From Rossellomorea aquimaris (GTDB lineage Bacteria > Bacillota > Bacilli > Bacillales > Bacillaceae_B): a stretch of 64,000 nucleotides of DNA. Within the stretch, counting starts at the first letter, position 1; every line of letters starts with the position of its first letter. A program made the position numbers and the translations under genes. The stretch is from the NCBI RefSeq assembly GCF_020172085.1, contig NZ_JAIVAT010000009.1, positions 248,001 to 312,000 of the forward strand, given 5' to 3'. Shown here piece by piece: positions 8,087 to 17,008 of the stretch. Under the pieces are notes generated by a model. The model was not told the DNA's origin. It made no database searches and saw only the letters and a list, made by a program, of their open reading frames with translations.

Positions 8087-8992
8087 TTATCTTAGAAAAT
8101 CCATTAATGTCGGTTGAATGATTCTTGCGCCAACTCCGAGGGCTGCACGATGTACGCTTTCCTGGGTTTTCAAATCCGTGATAACGCGTTCGATATCAGC
8201 ATCCTCGTTGTCTGAAAGAATCCTATTCGCTGTCACTTCCTGCTGAGCCAGTCGGTCGTCTACCATTTCCAGTCGATTGTAGCGAGCACCGAGTTCAGAA
8301 CGTTCTGCTGATAACGTGTTCATTACACTGTCCAGATTCTCAAGCTCTGTATCAAGGGCAGAATCATCGCCAGATTCTAATGCCTTTTGAATGTTGTGCA
8401 CTGTATCAAATAGTTTCTGATTAAAAACATTATTCGGATTAACGTTTGCTTTAAGGGAAACGCCCTGTGAAACTTCAATCGGATAAGCATCTATAGAACC
8501 GCTACCCAAATTATCAGCAACTTTAGGAGCACTTCCATCCGCAGGAGAACCATCCTTAATAGGAGATTTTCCAACGTCCGTTCCATGAAAAATATATCTT
8601 CCCGCTACTTTCGTTTCAGCAACACTGACAAGGTCATTTTTAATCTGTTCGATTTCAACCGCTACCGCTTTTCGATCTTCCGGACTTAACGTTCCATTTT
8701 GACCTTGAAGCGTCAATTCACGAACACGCTGCAACCCCTGATTCGCTTGATCGATTCCCGACTCCGAGTTCTCCATCCATAAATAAAGCTCCGATAAATT
8801 TCGTTTATACTGCTCAATCCCAGTCAGATTCGAACGATAAAACATCCCCTTCATTGCCACAACCGGGTCATCCGAAGGCTTCGTAATCTTCTTTCCTGTC
8901 GCCAGCTGATCCTGCAGCTGACCCATTCGTCCATATGAAGAACTTAAATTTCTCATCGAATTGGCTATCAACATACTTTGAGTAACACGCAT
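8087..8992 (-). CDS. flgL: Flagellar hook-filament junction protein FlgL (HAP3)
   Basis: This 301-aa protein has flagellin-like terminal domains: MRVTQSMLIANSMRNLSSS with KKITKPSDDPVVAMKGMFYR at the N-terminus, and ERSELGARYNRLEMVDDRL plus ESVHRAALGVGARIIQPTL at the C-terminus. FlgL joins the hook-FlgK junction to the filament. The start has AGGTG upstream. It follows flgK by 18 bases. Length matches Bacillus FlgL. Confidence 0.97.
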   Translation of the reverse strand: MRVTQSMLIANSMRNLSSSYGRMGQLQDQLATGKKITKPSDDPVVAMKGMFYRSNLTGIEQYKRNLSELYLWMENSESGIDQANQGLQRVRELTLQGQNGTLSPEDRKAVAVEIEQIKNDLVSVAETKVAGRYIFHGTDVGKSPIKDGSPADGSAPKVADNLGSGSIDAYPIEVSQGVSLKANVNPNNVFNQKLFDTVHNIQKALESGDDSALDTELENLDSVMNTLSAERSELGARYNRLEMVDDRLAQQEVTANRILSDNEDADIERVITDLKTQESVHRAALGVGARIIQPTLMDFLR

Positions 8993-9010
8993 ATTATTTC
9001 ACCTACCTAT

Positions 9011-10588
9011 CTATCTTCCAACGGTACCCATGCCGTTGATGATTTTATCAAGCATTTCGTCCTGTAATGTGATCATTCTGGCAGAGGCGTTGTAGGCATG
9101 CTGGAATTTGATCATGTCGGTCATTTCTTCATCCAGTGAGACTCCGCTTACAGACATTCGGCGTTCGTCCACTGCTCCTCTTAGTACGCCAGAGTTGCTT
9201 GCTAGTCGAACGGATTCTTGTGATTCTACTGCCATTTTTCCGATAACGGATTCAAGGTGTCCTTGGAATGAGGCATCTTTATCACCATAAGGAAGTTTAG
9301 TTGTTGTGATGATGTCGGCCAATGCCAGAACATTAGATGCATCTCCTAGTGTAGGGTTATCTGCACCTGCAGTCGCGATCTTATCCAGATTGCTCAGTTC
9401 ATAGGCAATTTGAATTCGTTGAGCGAAGCCTTCTTTCGACACACCATCCAAATCTGCTGAAGCATTCTTTGCATCCTGGAAAAACTTCGGTGTATCTGGA
9501 GTGTCGTTCTCGGGATCAAAGTTTGGGTCGTTCATCTGTTCAGGTGTGAACCCTTGCTGGTGCTGGGCATTGAAAGCTTTGGCGAATTCATACGCCATGC
9601 TGTCGAGTTCATCTAGCATGCTGATATAGGACCCTTCTGCTTCACCGTCTTTATTTTTAAAGCCGTAAGTATCAACAAGGGCTCTTAGTTTCCCTTCACC
9701 TTGTGATAAGAAGTCATTTATATCGAGTGTTTGCTTCCCAATCGTTACAGAATCCACTGTGTTTTGAGGTCCCTGATAGGAAAGCTTGAGTTCGTTCGCT
9801 CCGCTTTTACTGACGAGATTCACGGCGAGGTTTCCGTCTTTCCCGACCAACGTGACAGTAACTGCACCTTCTGCAACAGGAGAAGAAGCTCCTCCATTGG
9901 ATTGGTAGCTCGTTTGAATGGAAACATGCTTTGAAAGCTCGTCAATTAAACGATCCCGCTCATCATATAAATCATTCGGAAGATAGCCATGAGGCTCTAC
10001 ATCCGCAATTTGTTTATTGATATTATCGATTTGTCTCGTCAAGGAATTGATTTGCTCTTCACTGACAGACAATTCATTTTTCAAGTCGTTCCTCACACTT
10101 GTTAAGGACGAAGACAAATAATTAAATGTTTCAGCAACAGCAATTCCACGTTGACGGACAACAGAGCGGGCACCTGAATTCGACGGGTTCACCGCTAAAT
10201 CCTGAAGGGACTGCCAGAACATATCCATCGTTTTAGACAATCCGGAATCGGACGGTTCGTTCATGACTTCTTCCATCTTCTTCATCGCTTCCATTTTGGT
10301 TTCCCAGTAGCCAAGCTTTTGGTTTTCGCCTCTGTACTGCATGTCCAGGAAAGAGTCGCGGACACGCTGAATTGAACCGGCGTCGACTCCCGTTCCGATT
10401 TGGCCGGGGATTTGAGGACGGTTCATGGCTGGGGCAGGATAGGGTTCTGTTTGTTCAAAGTTAACCCGTTGACGTGTGTATCCAGGAGTATTCGCATTGG
10501 AGATGTTGTGGCCGGTCGTATAAAGGGCGCCTTGCTGGGTGTACATGCCTCGTTTTGCCGTTTCAAGGCCCATAAAAGTGGATCGCAT
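9011..10588 (-). CDS. flgK: Flagellar hook-associated protein FlgK (HAP1)
   Basis: This 525-aa protein starts MRSTFMGLETAKRGMYTQQ and shows the rod/hook family pattern GHNISNANTPGYTRQRV near residues 28-45. The C-terminus has SGVSLDEEMTDMIKFQHAY and ends in the coiled-coil segment shared by axial proteins. FlgK is the first hook-filament junction protein. CGGAGG precedes the ATG. It lies between flgN, its export chaperone gene, and flgL. Confidence 0.98.
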   Translation of the reverse strand: MRSTFMGLETAKRGMYTQQGALYTTGHNISNANTPGYTRQRVNFEQTEPYPAPAMNRPQIPGQIGTGVDAGSIQRVRDSFLDMQYRGENQKLGYWETKMEAMKKMEEVMNEPSDSGLSKTMDMFWQSLQDLAVNPSNSGARSVVRQRGIAVAETFNYLSSSLTSVRNDLKNELSVSEEQINSLTRQIDNINKQIADVEPHGYLPNDLYDERDRLIDELSKHVSIQTSYQSNGGASSPVAEGAVTVTLVGKDGNLAVNLVSKSGANELKLSYQGPQNTVDSVTIGKQTLDINDFLSQGEGKLRALVDTYGFKNKDGEAEGSYISMLDELDSMAYEFAKAFNAQHQQGFTPEQMNDPNFDPENDTPDTPKFFQDAKNASADLDGVSKEGFAQRIQIAYELSNLDKIATAGADNPTLGDASNVLALADIITTTKLPYGDKDASFQGHLESVIGKMAVESQESVRLASNSGVLRGAVDERRMSVSGVSLDEEMTDMIKFQHAYNASARMITLQDEMLDKIINGMGTVGR

Positions 10589-10617
10589 GGTGTTGCCTCC
10601 GTTTCAATTAGTAAGTG

Positions 10618-11112
10618 CTATGCTTTCGAATCAAAGATGGATCGACTTGCCGTCGATTTTTTCTCGCCGTTCGGACGTGAATAGGTTGACTGATCCGGCT
10701 GCGGCTGCATCATGGATAGATTCATATTTACGAATTGAAGAGATTGATAGACAAGCTTTTGATTCAGCTCGTTTCGTCCTCTCAATTCTTCAATGATCTT
10801 GACCAATTTTCGCTGCCAATGGGTTAGCGCTCCCCTCTCTTCAGAAGATCCATGTTCAATACACTGAGATATTGTAGGAGCTTCGTTAACAGGAACTCCC
10901 CTTGATTGAAGATAATGACTGGATTCTCTCTGCCGCTCAGCCTCCATAGTATTGATGGCGGCCAAATGCTTCTGCTCATCCTTCAGAACCCGATCGAGTT
11001 CACTCATATCGCCTTTTTTGATCACATCCGTTTTATTCACAGAAAGGTCGAACAAACTTTTGTGCAGCTTATATAGTTTTTCAAGAGTTGTGAATAGATT
11101 GTTGGCTGACAT
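10618..11112 (-). CDS. flgN: FlgN-like export chaperone for FlgK/FlgL
   Basis: This 164-aa, strongly helical, heptad-rich protein sits between flgM and flgK, the position of B. subtilis yvyG, which encodes FlgN. FlgN chaperones the junction proteins FlgK and FlgL in the cytoplasm. The sequence matches the family in length and in the LxxLxxLYKLHKxLxxLS-like N-terminal helix. The C-terminal 30 residues are polar and probably disordered. GGGAG precedes the ATG. Confidence 0.9.
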   Translation of the reverse strand: MSANNLFTTLEKLYKLHKSLFDLSVNKTDVIKKGDMSELDRVLKDEQKHLAAINTMEAERQRESSHYLQSRGVPVNEAPTISQCIEHGSSEERGALTHWQRKLVKIIEELRGRNELNQKLVYQSLQFVNMNLSMMQPQPDQSTYSRPNGEKKSTASRSIFDSKA

Positions 11113-11129
11113 GTTTGTTCTCTCCCTTT

Positions 11130-11396
11130 TTATTGTCCGTTATAGAAATTCCTTAATCCTTTGGCAATGGCTTTCGGATCGATGGTGTAATTTCCGCTCT
11201 GAACCTGATCTTTTAAAGCTTCTACTCTTGCCTGGCGCTCTTTGCCGAGTTTGGAAACCTCCTGCATCTCTTTGGCTGCAGACGAGATTTCAATTTTGTC
11301 TGATGCCGGCTTACCCGCTTTTCCGACCTGATCCATTTTGTTTAAGTTGCGCTTATAAGGATTGATGTTCTGATTTCCGATATTGTTAATCTTCAT
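11130..11396 (-). CDS. flgM: Anti-sigma-D factor FlgM
   Basis: This 88-aa protein has the FlgM pattern MKINNIGNQNINPYKRN at the N-terminus, then DKIEISSAAKEMQE and the C-terminal region with VEALKDQVQSGNYTIDPKAI that wraps sigma-D. FlgM holds sigma-D inactive until it is exported or degraded after hook completion. The second of two adjacent ATGs is chosen because GAGGG is six bases before it. A near-perfect sigma-D promoter lies directly upstream, so the anti-sigma gene is under its own target. Confidence 0.96.
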   Translation of the reverse strand: MKINNIGNQNINPYKRNLNKMDQVGKAGKPASDKIEISSAAKEMQEVSKLGKERQARVEALKDQVQSGNYTIDPKAIAKGLRNFYNGQ

Positions 11397-11438
11397 CATT
11401 TTCCCTCGCTTTCTTCACGTACATGGTTTCTACCTAGT

Positions 11439-11465
11439 ATATCGGATAAAAACGTGTTTTGTTTA
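11439..11465 (-). promoter_or_regulatory. Sigma-D promoter for flgM-flgN-flgK-flgL
   Basis: TAAA (11465-11462), a 15-base spacer and TCCGATAT (11446-11439) on the minus strand match the sigma-D consensus at 11 of 12 positions. The flgM start is 43 bases downstream. The -10 octamer is identical to that of flaG. Confidence 0.9.
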
Positions 11466-11515
11466 GAGTTAGGAACTGGTTAGTTCTTCCTGAATTATTT
11501 TAGTAAGATGTAGTT

Positions 11516-11926
11516 CTAATCTCTCATGGTGTAATATGTTCTCTGACCGGACTCCTTAGATTTTCTCTTCCATTCCTGCTCAGTTTCAAACTGTTTCAGA
11601 TCATTCACAATCTCCGAAGAACAATCACTACAGATCCGTCCTGTCACAATAATCTTCCCACATTTATCACATGGATAACCCATATTCGGAAACTGCCTCG
11701 TCTGGATTCGGCCTTTTTTCACCCATTTATATAGTAGTTCCTCGTTTACCCCTGTAACCTCGATGACGCGATCCATGGTGGCAGCACGATTTTCCCGCTT
11801 TTTTAAAAATTGATAAACGGTTTCATACATAGTTTCTTCTTCTTTATAACATTTGTCGCATACATCGCGGAATTTATTTTTCATAAAAATGGCATTGCAG
11901 CGTGGACAATTGATGATTTCTGACAT
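11516..11926 (-). CDS. yvyF: YvyF-family flagellar operon protein with two zinc ribbons
   Basis: This 136-aa protein has CPRC...CDKC near residues 8-26 and CDKCGK...CSDC near residues 85-100, both typical zinc-binding pairs, around a central HTH-like region (AATMDRVIEVTGVNEELLYKWV). It corresponds to YvyF (TIGR03826), found upstream of flgM in Bacillus. The exact role is unknown; the MerR-like middle hints at nucleic-acid binding. GGGAGG precedes the ATG, and a consensus sigma-D promoter lies in the end of comFC. Confidence 0.92.
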   Translation of the reverse strand: MSEIINCPRCNAIFMKNKFRDVCDKCYKEEETMYETVYQFLKKRENRAATMDRVIEVTGVNEELLYKWVKKGRIQTRQFPNMGYPCDKCGKIIVTGRICSDCSSEIVNDLKQFETEQEWKRKSKESGQRTYYTMRD

Positions 11927-11962
11927 AGTATGTTCCTCCCGGTAAAGCTTCTCTTACCCAAT

Positions 11963-11989
11963 ATATCGGCAGGATAGAGGATTGCTTTA
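11963..11989 (-). promoter_or_regulatory. Consensus sigma-D promoter for yvyF
   Basis: TAAA (11989-11986), 15 bases and GCCGATAT (11970-11963) on the minus strand match the sigma-D consensus at every position. The -35 element overlaps the stop codon of comFC, so the flagellar genes can be expressed independently of competence. Confidence 0.93.
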
Positions 11990-12688
11990 ACCCCTTGCAA
12001 GAGTCAGGGAAGAAACTGCGTCCGCACCCGCTTCCCTCAATAGCTTGGCCGCCTGCCTCAAGGTCGTTCCCGTCGTATAAATATCATCAAACAGTAGAAT
12101 GGTCTTTCCTCTCACGTCAGATTCCGCTAATCGAAAAACCTGCTCCTGCAGAAGACGTTCACTACGCGTCTTCTTAGACTGCTTTTCAGAGTGCAATCGG
12201 GTGAGAATAGTGGAGGGACGGACCTCTGCTTCTTCAAGTAATACGGTGGATTGATTGAACCCCCGTTCATAGAGCCGTTCATCGCTCAGGGGGATGGGGA
12301 TAATTAAGTCATACTCTACTTCGGCAAGATATGTTTTGATTGTTTGGGAGAATGCATGTGCCAAGGCATAGTCTCCCCGGTATTTATATCTGGCCAGGTA
12401 GTCTTTAAGAAAATCATTATAATGATAAAAGGAGTGATTATATTCGAGAATCCCCCTCCATCCAGAATCCCTTTCCCATCTAAAGCAGTCCAAACAAACA
12501 TCTTCCTTTATCAGGTTCGAAGGCAGGTCGAGCATAGATCGGGAGCACCCGCTGCATCGCTCTCCTTCTATAAATTCTAACTGCCTCTCACACTCCTGAC
12601 ACAAAAATTGAGGTTCTCTATGAAATAACCCCCTCCACGACAGCACCTCCACCAACTCTCCTTCACAATTCAAACAGTTATTTACCAT
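11987..12688 (-). CDS. comFC: Competence protein ComFC, phosphoribosyltransferase-like
   Basis: This 233-aa protein has an N-terminal zinc-binding part (CLNC, CQEC, CSGCS, CLDC; residues about 5-75) and a C-terminal PRTase fold with LIIPIPLSDERLYERGFNQS and the PRPP-loop signature KTILLFDDIYTTGTTL. ComFC is needed for DNA uptake in competent Bacillus and interacts with ComFA. It overlaps the end of comFA by 11 bases and has AGAGAGG eight bases before its ATG. The B. subtilis comFB that lies between the two is missing here. Confidence 0.95.
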   Translation of the reverse strand: MVNNCLNCEGELVEVLSWRGLFHREPQFLCQECERQLEFIEGERCSGCSRSMLDLPSNLIKEDVCLDCFRWERDSGWRGILEYNHSFYHYNDFLKDYLARYKYRGDYALAHAFSQTIKTYLAEVEYDLIIPIPLSDERLYERGFNQSTVLLEEAEVRPSTILTRLHSEKQSKKTRSERLLQEQVFRLAESDVRGKTILLFDDIYTTGTTLRQAAKLLREAGADAVSSLTLARG

Positions 12689-14159
12689 GAATCAAGCCTC
12701 TCTTTCCCGCTTCCTTATTCATAGAATCGATATGAAGAAGAGCCTTGATCATTTCCCTGGTCCGGCCGTAATGAAAATAAACGGTGTCCCCCGTTGGATA
12801 ATCAGAGCTCCTCCCTACCCTGCCGGCAATCTGTACAAGTGCGCTTTCGATGAATATCTTTTCTTCCGCCCCGAGGACCGCGACATCGATGTTGGGAATG
12901 GTCACCCCCCGTTCTAATATCGTTGTCGTTAATAAAATAGGAATCTCATTCTTTCTCATTTTCATCACTTTTTCTTTTCGATCGGGGTCTTCAGCATGAA
13001 CAGACTCAATGAGAGGATTCATTTCTTGAAACAGAGGAAGTGCTTTTTCCATCAAGTCGACTGTTGGAAAAAATATCAGCGCTTGCTTGGATTGATGGAG
13101 TTTCAATAAAGTCCATTTCTTTAAAGCAAGGGGAATTCTATTTTTCATCAAAGCTTTTTTCCATAGTCCACACCACATAAATCTGGGAAGTGGGATCGGA
13201 TGCCGGTGGAAACGGGCAGGAATTTGGATAAAGTTTCTTTCCCCTTTGATGCATTCCTTCTGTGTTTTTGAATCCGGAGTTGCTGTTAGATAAATGATAG
13301 ATGAACGGGGTTTACGGGCTTTTCCCACAGCCCATTGCAAGGAGGAATCGAATGAATAAGGGAACGCATCGACTTCGTCAATGATCATGACATCAAAGGC
13401 TTCTTTGTAACGATAAAGTTGGTGGGTAGTAGAGAGTACAAGTTGTCCAAAACGATGCCGGTCCTCTGAGCCTCCATATAAAGTAGTAATCGGCGTATCA
13501 GGAAAAACCTTTTTAAGTCGGGGAGACAGTTCCAGAATGACATCGGTGCGGGGTGCGGCAATGCAGACACGTTTATTTTGCTGAAGAGCTTCAAATATCC
13601 CGTCAAAAAGAATTTCTGTCTTGCCGGCTCCACATACCGCCCAGACGAGAAGATCGTTTTGATTCTGAATGGCGGAAATCATTTGTTGGGACGCTTCATT
13701 TTGAACTTCTGAAAGGAAACCGGACCATTCGAACGCAGGCATAGGTGATTCCGGCGTAGGCCCTTTCCACTCCAAGAGCGGAGTACACTCAGACACTCTC
13801 CCCATCATGATACAATTCCGGCAGTATGTACATGACGTATGGCACCTGGCGCAGTGGAAGACAGAAAACAAATGTGACCGGTTATTTCCACAGCGGCGGC
13901 ATTGACCATCAATGACTCCTTTTTCATATGAAACATAGCCATTCATATAGTGCTCGTGAAGAATATTGATTTGAAATGGGATTTCATCTAACAATAATGC
14001 TCGTCCACTTAAGTAGGATTGTAAATCTGTTGAAAAGCGATAGAGGGGGTTAAGAGGTTGATGGGGCAGTGTAGGAAAGTCTGAGATTCGTTGGAGATTT
14101 GCTGAATCTTTTACAAATGACTCGGGGATTAATACTTTGTCCATTAAAGCAAAACGCAA
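12678..14159 (-). CDS. comFA: DNA translocation ATPase ComFA
   Basis: This DEAD-box-like helicase of about 493 aa carries a four-cysteine zinc finger set (CRRCG...CARC...CTYCRNC) near residues 85-125, Walker A AVCGAGKTE near 175, Walker B MIIDEVDAFPY, motif III LTATP, and a helicase C domain with TTILERGVTIPNIDVAVL and QIAGRVGRS. ComFA powers entry of single-stranded DNA across the membrane. The start is uncertain: TTG at 14159 lies eight bases from AAGGAG, whereas ATG 14165 and GTG 14168 abut it. Confidence 0.95.
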   Translation of the reverse strand: MRFALMDKVLIPESFVKDSANLQRISDFPTLPHQPLNPLYRFSTDLQSYLSGRALLLDEIPFQINILHEHYMNGYVSYEKGVIDGQCRRCGNNRSHLFSVFHCARCHTSCTYCRNCIMMGRVSECTPLLEWKGPTPESPMPAFEWSGFLSEVQNEASQQMISAIQNQNDLLVWAVCGAGKTEILFDGIFEALQQNKRVCIAAPRTDVILELSPRLKKVFPDTPITTLYGGSEDRHRFGQLVLSTTHQLYRYKEAFDVMIIDEVDAFPYSFDSSLQWAVGKARKPRSSIIYLTATPDSKTQKECIKGERNFIQIPARFHRHPIPLPRFMWCGLWKKALMKNRIPLALKKWTLLKLHQSKQALIFFPTVDLMEKALPLFQEMNPLIESVHAEDPDRKEKVMKMRKNEIPILLTTTILERGVTIPNIDVAVLGAEEKIFIESALVQIAGRVGRSSDYPTGDTVYFHYGRTREMIKALLHIDSMNKEAGKRGLIHGK

Positions 14160-14221
14160 TGACATCACTCCTTATTTGGATAATAATGTATTCTACACAA
14201 ATTTTAAAAAATCCTGCTCAG

Positions 14222-14268
14222 TAAAAACAGGTGCCAGGCACGAAAACTGGTTTCGCGACTGGCACCTC
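14222..14268 (-). terminator. Intrinsic terminator after degV, built on a GGTGCCAG palindrome
   Basis: AGGTGCCAG (14229-14237) pairs with CTGGCACCT (14259-14267), with an inner CGAAA/TTTCG stem, followed on the minus strand by GTTTTTAC. It lies between degV and comFA and would end degV transcripts. Confidence 0.85.
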
Positions 14269-14291
14269 GGGATACACTCTTTAAGAAATTC

Positions 14292-15143
14292 CTACTTGCT
14301 CATCTTCCTGGCCCATCCCATCCCCATCGAACCCTCACCTAAATGAGTCCCGATGACCGGACCGAAATAGCTTACATTGAATTCCACATTCGGATATTTC
14401 TCTTGAAGCTCATTCTTCCACTCAATCGCTTCTTCTTCTCGATTGGCATGAATGATGGAAGCCTGATAGGCTTCACCGGACTGAACCGCTTCTTCAAGAA
14501 TTCCTTCCACCCGCTTCAATGCTTTCTTCTTGGTGCGGATTTTTTCAAACGGAACAATCACTTTGTCCACGAAGTGCAGCAATGGCTTGACCTGCAACAA
14601 GCTCCCGATGATCGCCTGAGCTTGTGATAACCGTCCACCGCGCTGCAGGTGGGCAAGATCGTCCACCATGAAGTAAGCCTGAACCGACTCCTTCATTTCA
14701 TCCAATAATGCCACGATTTCTTCAGCCGTTTTCCCTTCACGTTCAAGCTTCGCACCTTCAACGGCATAGAAGCCCTGGATCATGCAGCTGATTTCCGAGT
14801 CATAGGGATACACTTTAATACCCTCGACCATCTCACCTGCTTGGACGGCACCCTGGTATGTCCCGCTGATCCCACTGGATAAATGAATGGAGATAACGGC
14901 ATCGTAGTCTTTGGAAAGTTTTTCGAAAAGCTCCACGAACTGTCCAACAGGAGGCTGTGATGTGGTCGGTAGCTTCTCCTGGACGCTGACCTCTTCATAA
15001 AACTCCTCAGCTGTAATATCAACTTCTTCTTGATACGTTTCTCCTCCGAAAATAACACTGAGAGGAATCATATGTATGTTGAGTCGATCACGCAATTCTT
15101 TCGGGATGTAGGCGGTACTATCCGTTACAATTGCCGTTTTCAT
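14292..15143 (-). CDS. degV: DegV family fatty-acid-binding protein
   Basis: This 283-aa protein starts MKTAIVTDSTAYIPKEL, the DegV signature, and has TTSQPPVGQF and SIHLSSGISGTYQGA. DegV proteins bind a fatty acid; FakB members present it to the kinase FakA for phosphorylation and phospholipid synthesis. In B. subtilis degV (yviA) lies between degU and comFA, matching this position, although degSU is not seen next to it here. AAGGATGG precedes the ATG. Confidence 0.93.
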   Translation of the reverse strand: MKTAIVTDSTAYIPKELRDRLNIHMIPLSVIFGGETYQEEVDITAEEFYEEVSVQEKLPTTSQPPVGQFVELFEKLSKDYDAVISIHLSSGISGTYQGAVQAGEMVEGIKVYPYDSEISCMIQGFYAVEGAKLEREGKTAEEIVALLDEMKESVQAYFMVDDLAHLQRGGRLSQAQAIIGSLLQVKPLLHFVDKVIVPFEKIRTKKKALKRVEGILEEAVQSGEAYQASIIHANREEEAIEWKNELQEKYPNVEFNVSYFGPVIGTHLGEGSMGMGWARKMSK

Positions 15144-15312
15144 ATCGAATTACCATCCTTATTATTTATTTTATCGAGATCTTGAATCAGACCTGTTTAT
15201 ACAAAGCTATGTATCCTAACCATTTTATATGAATATGTATTCTTTTGCATTAAATTCATCAGAAAAACTCTTTCCAGGGATCCAGAGGAAGTATAGACCC
15301 CTCTTAGCGTCA

Positions 15313-15675
15313 TCATCTTTTAACATATTTCTTCAGTTCATCGGTTATGCTCGCTTTAAGACCGGCGTCTTTTGGAAACTTCACCCCATATTGATAATGG
15401 GAAAGACCTTTCTTTTTTTTCCACTGGATGACTCCTACTGCCGTGATTTCAGTAAAGTCTTCATCCAACTTGAATGTCACCTTCAACCTGACTTCCTTTT
15501 CCAAATGAATATCCAATAAAGATTGAAGTCTGCAACCTTGAGGACTCAGGTCAATCATCTCCCCTTTGGCTGTCTTGGATTGAATCGTTTGATCTCCTAT
15601 TCCGACGATGGTAAACGAACAGGGAATGGGTTGGGAGAAAGTAAAGCGATAGGCTTCATCTCTTTTATATTTCAT
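15313..15675 (-). CDS. PilZ-domain-like protein with a degenerate c-di-GMP motif
   Basis: This 120-aa single-domain beta protein shows DLSPQGC (the PilZ DxSxxG element) near residue 43 and a strand pattern ending YQYGVKF. The paired arginine motif RxxxR is imperfect: arginines 5 and 10 are separated by four residues (KRDEAYR). It may therefore bind cyclic di-GMP weakly or not at all. CGGAGGAG precedes the ATG. It stands alone between degV and the EamA permease. A motility or envelope role is an inference from the domain only. Confidence 0.75.
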   Translation of the reverse strand: MKYKRDEAYRFTFSQPIPCSFTIVGIGDQTIQSKTAKGEMIDLSPQGCRLQSLLDIHLEKEVRLKVTFKLDEDFTEITAVGVIQWKKKKGLSHYQYGVKFPKDAGLKASITDELKKYVKR

Positions 15676-15776
15676 TGCAAATCTCCTCCGATCAGGTTGG
15701 TTTGATATCTAGGGAACATTCTCATTACCGATATTATAGCAAATAGTAGGAAATGAAATGATTCTATTTGCAAAAA

Positions 15777-15852
15777 TTAAACAAACGTTTGATTAGTAGT
15801 CTCATCCCTTAAAATAAAAGGGTTTCGACATGTTAATCAAACGTTTGTTTAA
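15777..15852. repeat. 19-bp perfect inverted repeat with CAAACGTTTG cores
   Basis: TTAAACAAACGTTTGATTA (15777-15795) and its exact complement (15834-15852) flank a 38-bp centre that itself has CCCTT/AAGGG. Each arm has a 10-bp palindrome CAAACGTTTG, like a TetR- or LacI-type operator. On the minus strand it follows the EamA permease by five bases and is followed by TTTTTG, so it could also act as a terminator. Confidence 0.8.
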
Positions 15853-15857
15853 AGGTC

Positions 15858-16760
15858 TTACCTTGTCCCAGCAGGTAGAGATGAAATGATTTTCTTGGAC
15901 TTTCTTGATGACAGGAATACTCCTGCAAAGATAATCAGCAACCCTAAAATGAGATTATGTGTCACTGGCTCCCTTAATAACACGAACCCCCAGATCATCG
16001 CAGTACCCGGTATTAAATACGTCACGGTCGACGCAAATTCCGGACTTCCATTGGTCATGATGTAGAAGTAAAGTAACGTGGCGACACCTGATCCAAGACA
16101 ACCCAGTCCTAAAATGCCCAAAATGACCTCACCTGACGCTAAATCCCCGACAGAGATTGGATTGGTGATCATCATGCCAATAAACCCCACTGCTGCTCCG
16201 ATTAACAGCTGGAACGTGGAAATCACGACTACACTTGTTCCAGCCAAATGCTTTTTCGTAAACTGGGAAGCAAACGCATAGCTCATCGTCGCGAGTACCA
16301 TCGTTCCCACTCCTACAAAGTCAGATGAAAAGATTCCGCTCACTTCAAAGTTCATCAGAACGAGTATCCCGATAAACCCGACCCCGATTCCAACCCACTG
16401 ATATCCTGTCAACACCACGGCAAAGAATAAAAATCCGATCAGCCCCGTCCAGATCGGCGTAGTCGCATTCAGGATGGAAGCGGTATTGCTATTGATTTGA
16501 GTCTCACTCAAGGCGATCAGTGTCCAGGGCAGTGCAGCGTTCCCAATCCCCACCACAAAAAGTTTCCATATAGGAAGTGGCTTTTTGCCTTCTTTCTTCC
16601 TCTGCATGAAGAAAATCGGAAGAAGTATGAGGGCTCCTGCCAGGCACCTTAAGAATACCGTCCCCCATACTCCTGCAGGTTCCACCAGCCATTTGATGAA
16701 AACGAATGACATTCCCCAAATCATGCTTAAACCGATCAATGCAGTATATAATCGGGCCAA
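15858..16760 (-). CDS. EamA-family (DMT) permease
   Basis: This 300-aa integral membrane protein has ten predicted hydrophobic segments arranged as two EamA halves (residues about 5-140 and 150-290). Typical features are the N-terminal IWGMSFVFIKW and LSETQINSNTASILNATTPIW at the end of the first half. DMT permeases export metabolites or amino acids; the substrate cannot be read from sequence. The TTG at 16760 is backed by AGGAGG seven bases upstream. Confidence 0.92.
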   Translation of the reverse strand: MARLYTALIGLSMIWGMSFVFIKWLVEPAGVWGTVFLRCLAGALILLPIFFMQRKKEGKKPLPIWKLFVVGIGNAALPWTLIALSETQINSNTASILNATTPIWTGLIGFLFFAVVLTGYQWVGIGVGFIGILVLMNFEVSGIFSSDFVGVGTMVLATMSYAFASQFTKKHLAGTSVVVISTFQLLIGAAVGFIGMMITNPISVGDLASGEVILGILGLGCLGSGVATLLYFYIMTNGSPEFASTVTYLIPGTAMIWGFVLLREPVTHNLILGLLIIFAGVFLSSRKSKKIISSLPAGTR

Positions 16761-17008
16761 TTCGCTTCCTCCTTCCTTTTTAAGACAATATGTTTATGTT
16801 TATTTTAATATATGAATAGATGTTATAGCATACTTTTCTAAGTTCAATCCTATCCTACTCAACCATTAAAAGTAAATATTCAATTCCTGGTCTCACACGG
16901 AACTTTTACATTCTTCTAACAAATCATACTTTTTAACCATTATTCTTTTACATAGTTGTGCTAGCATGTAATTGTTTGGAATTAAATACATAAATAGGAG
17001 AGATACCG

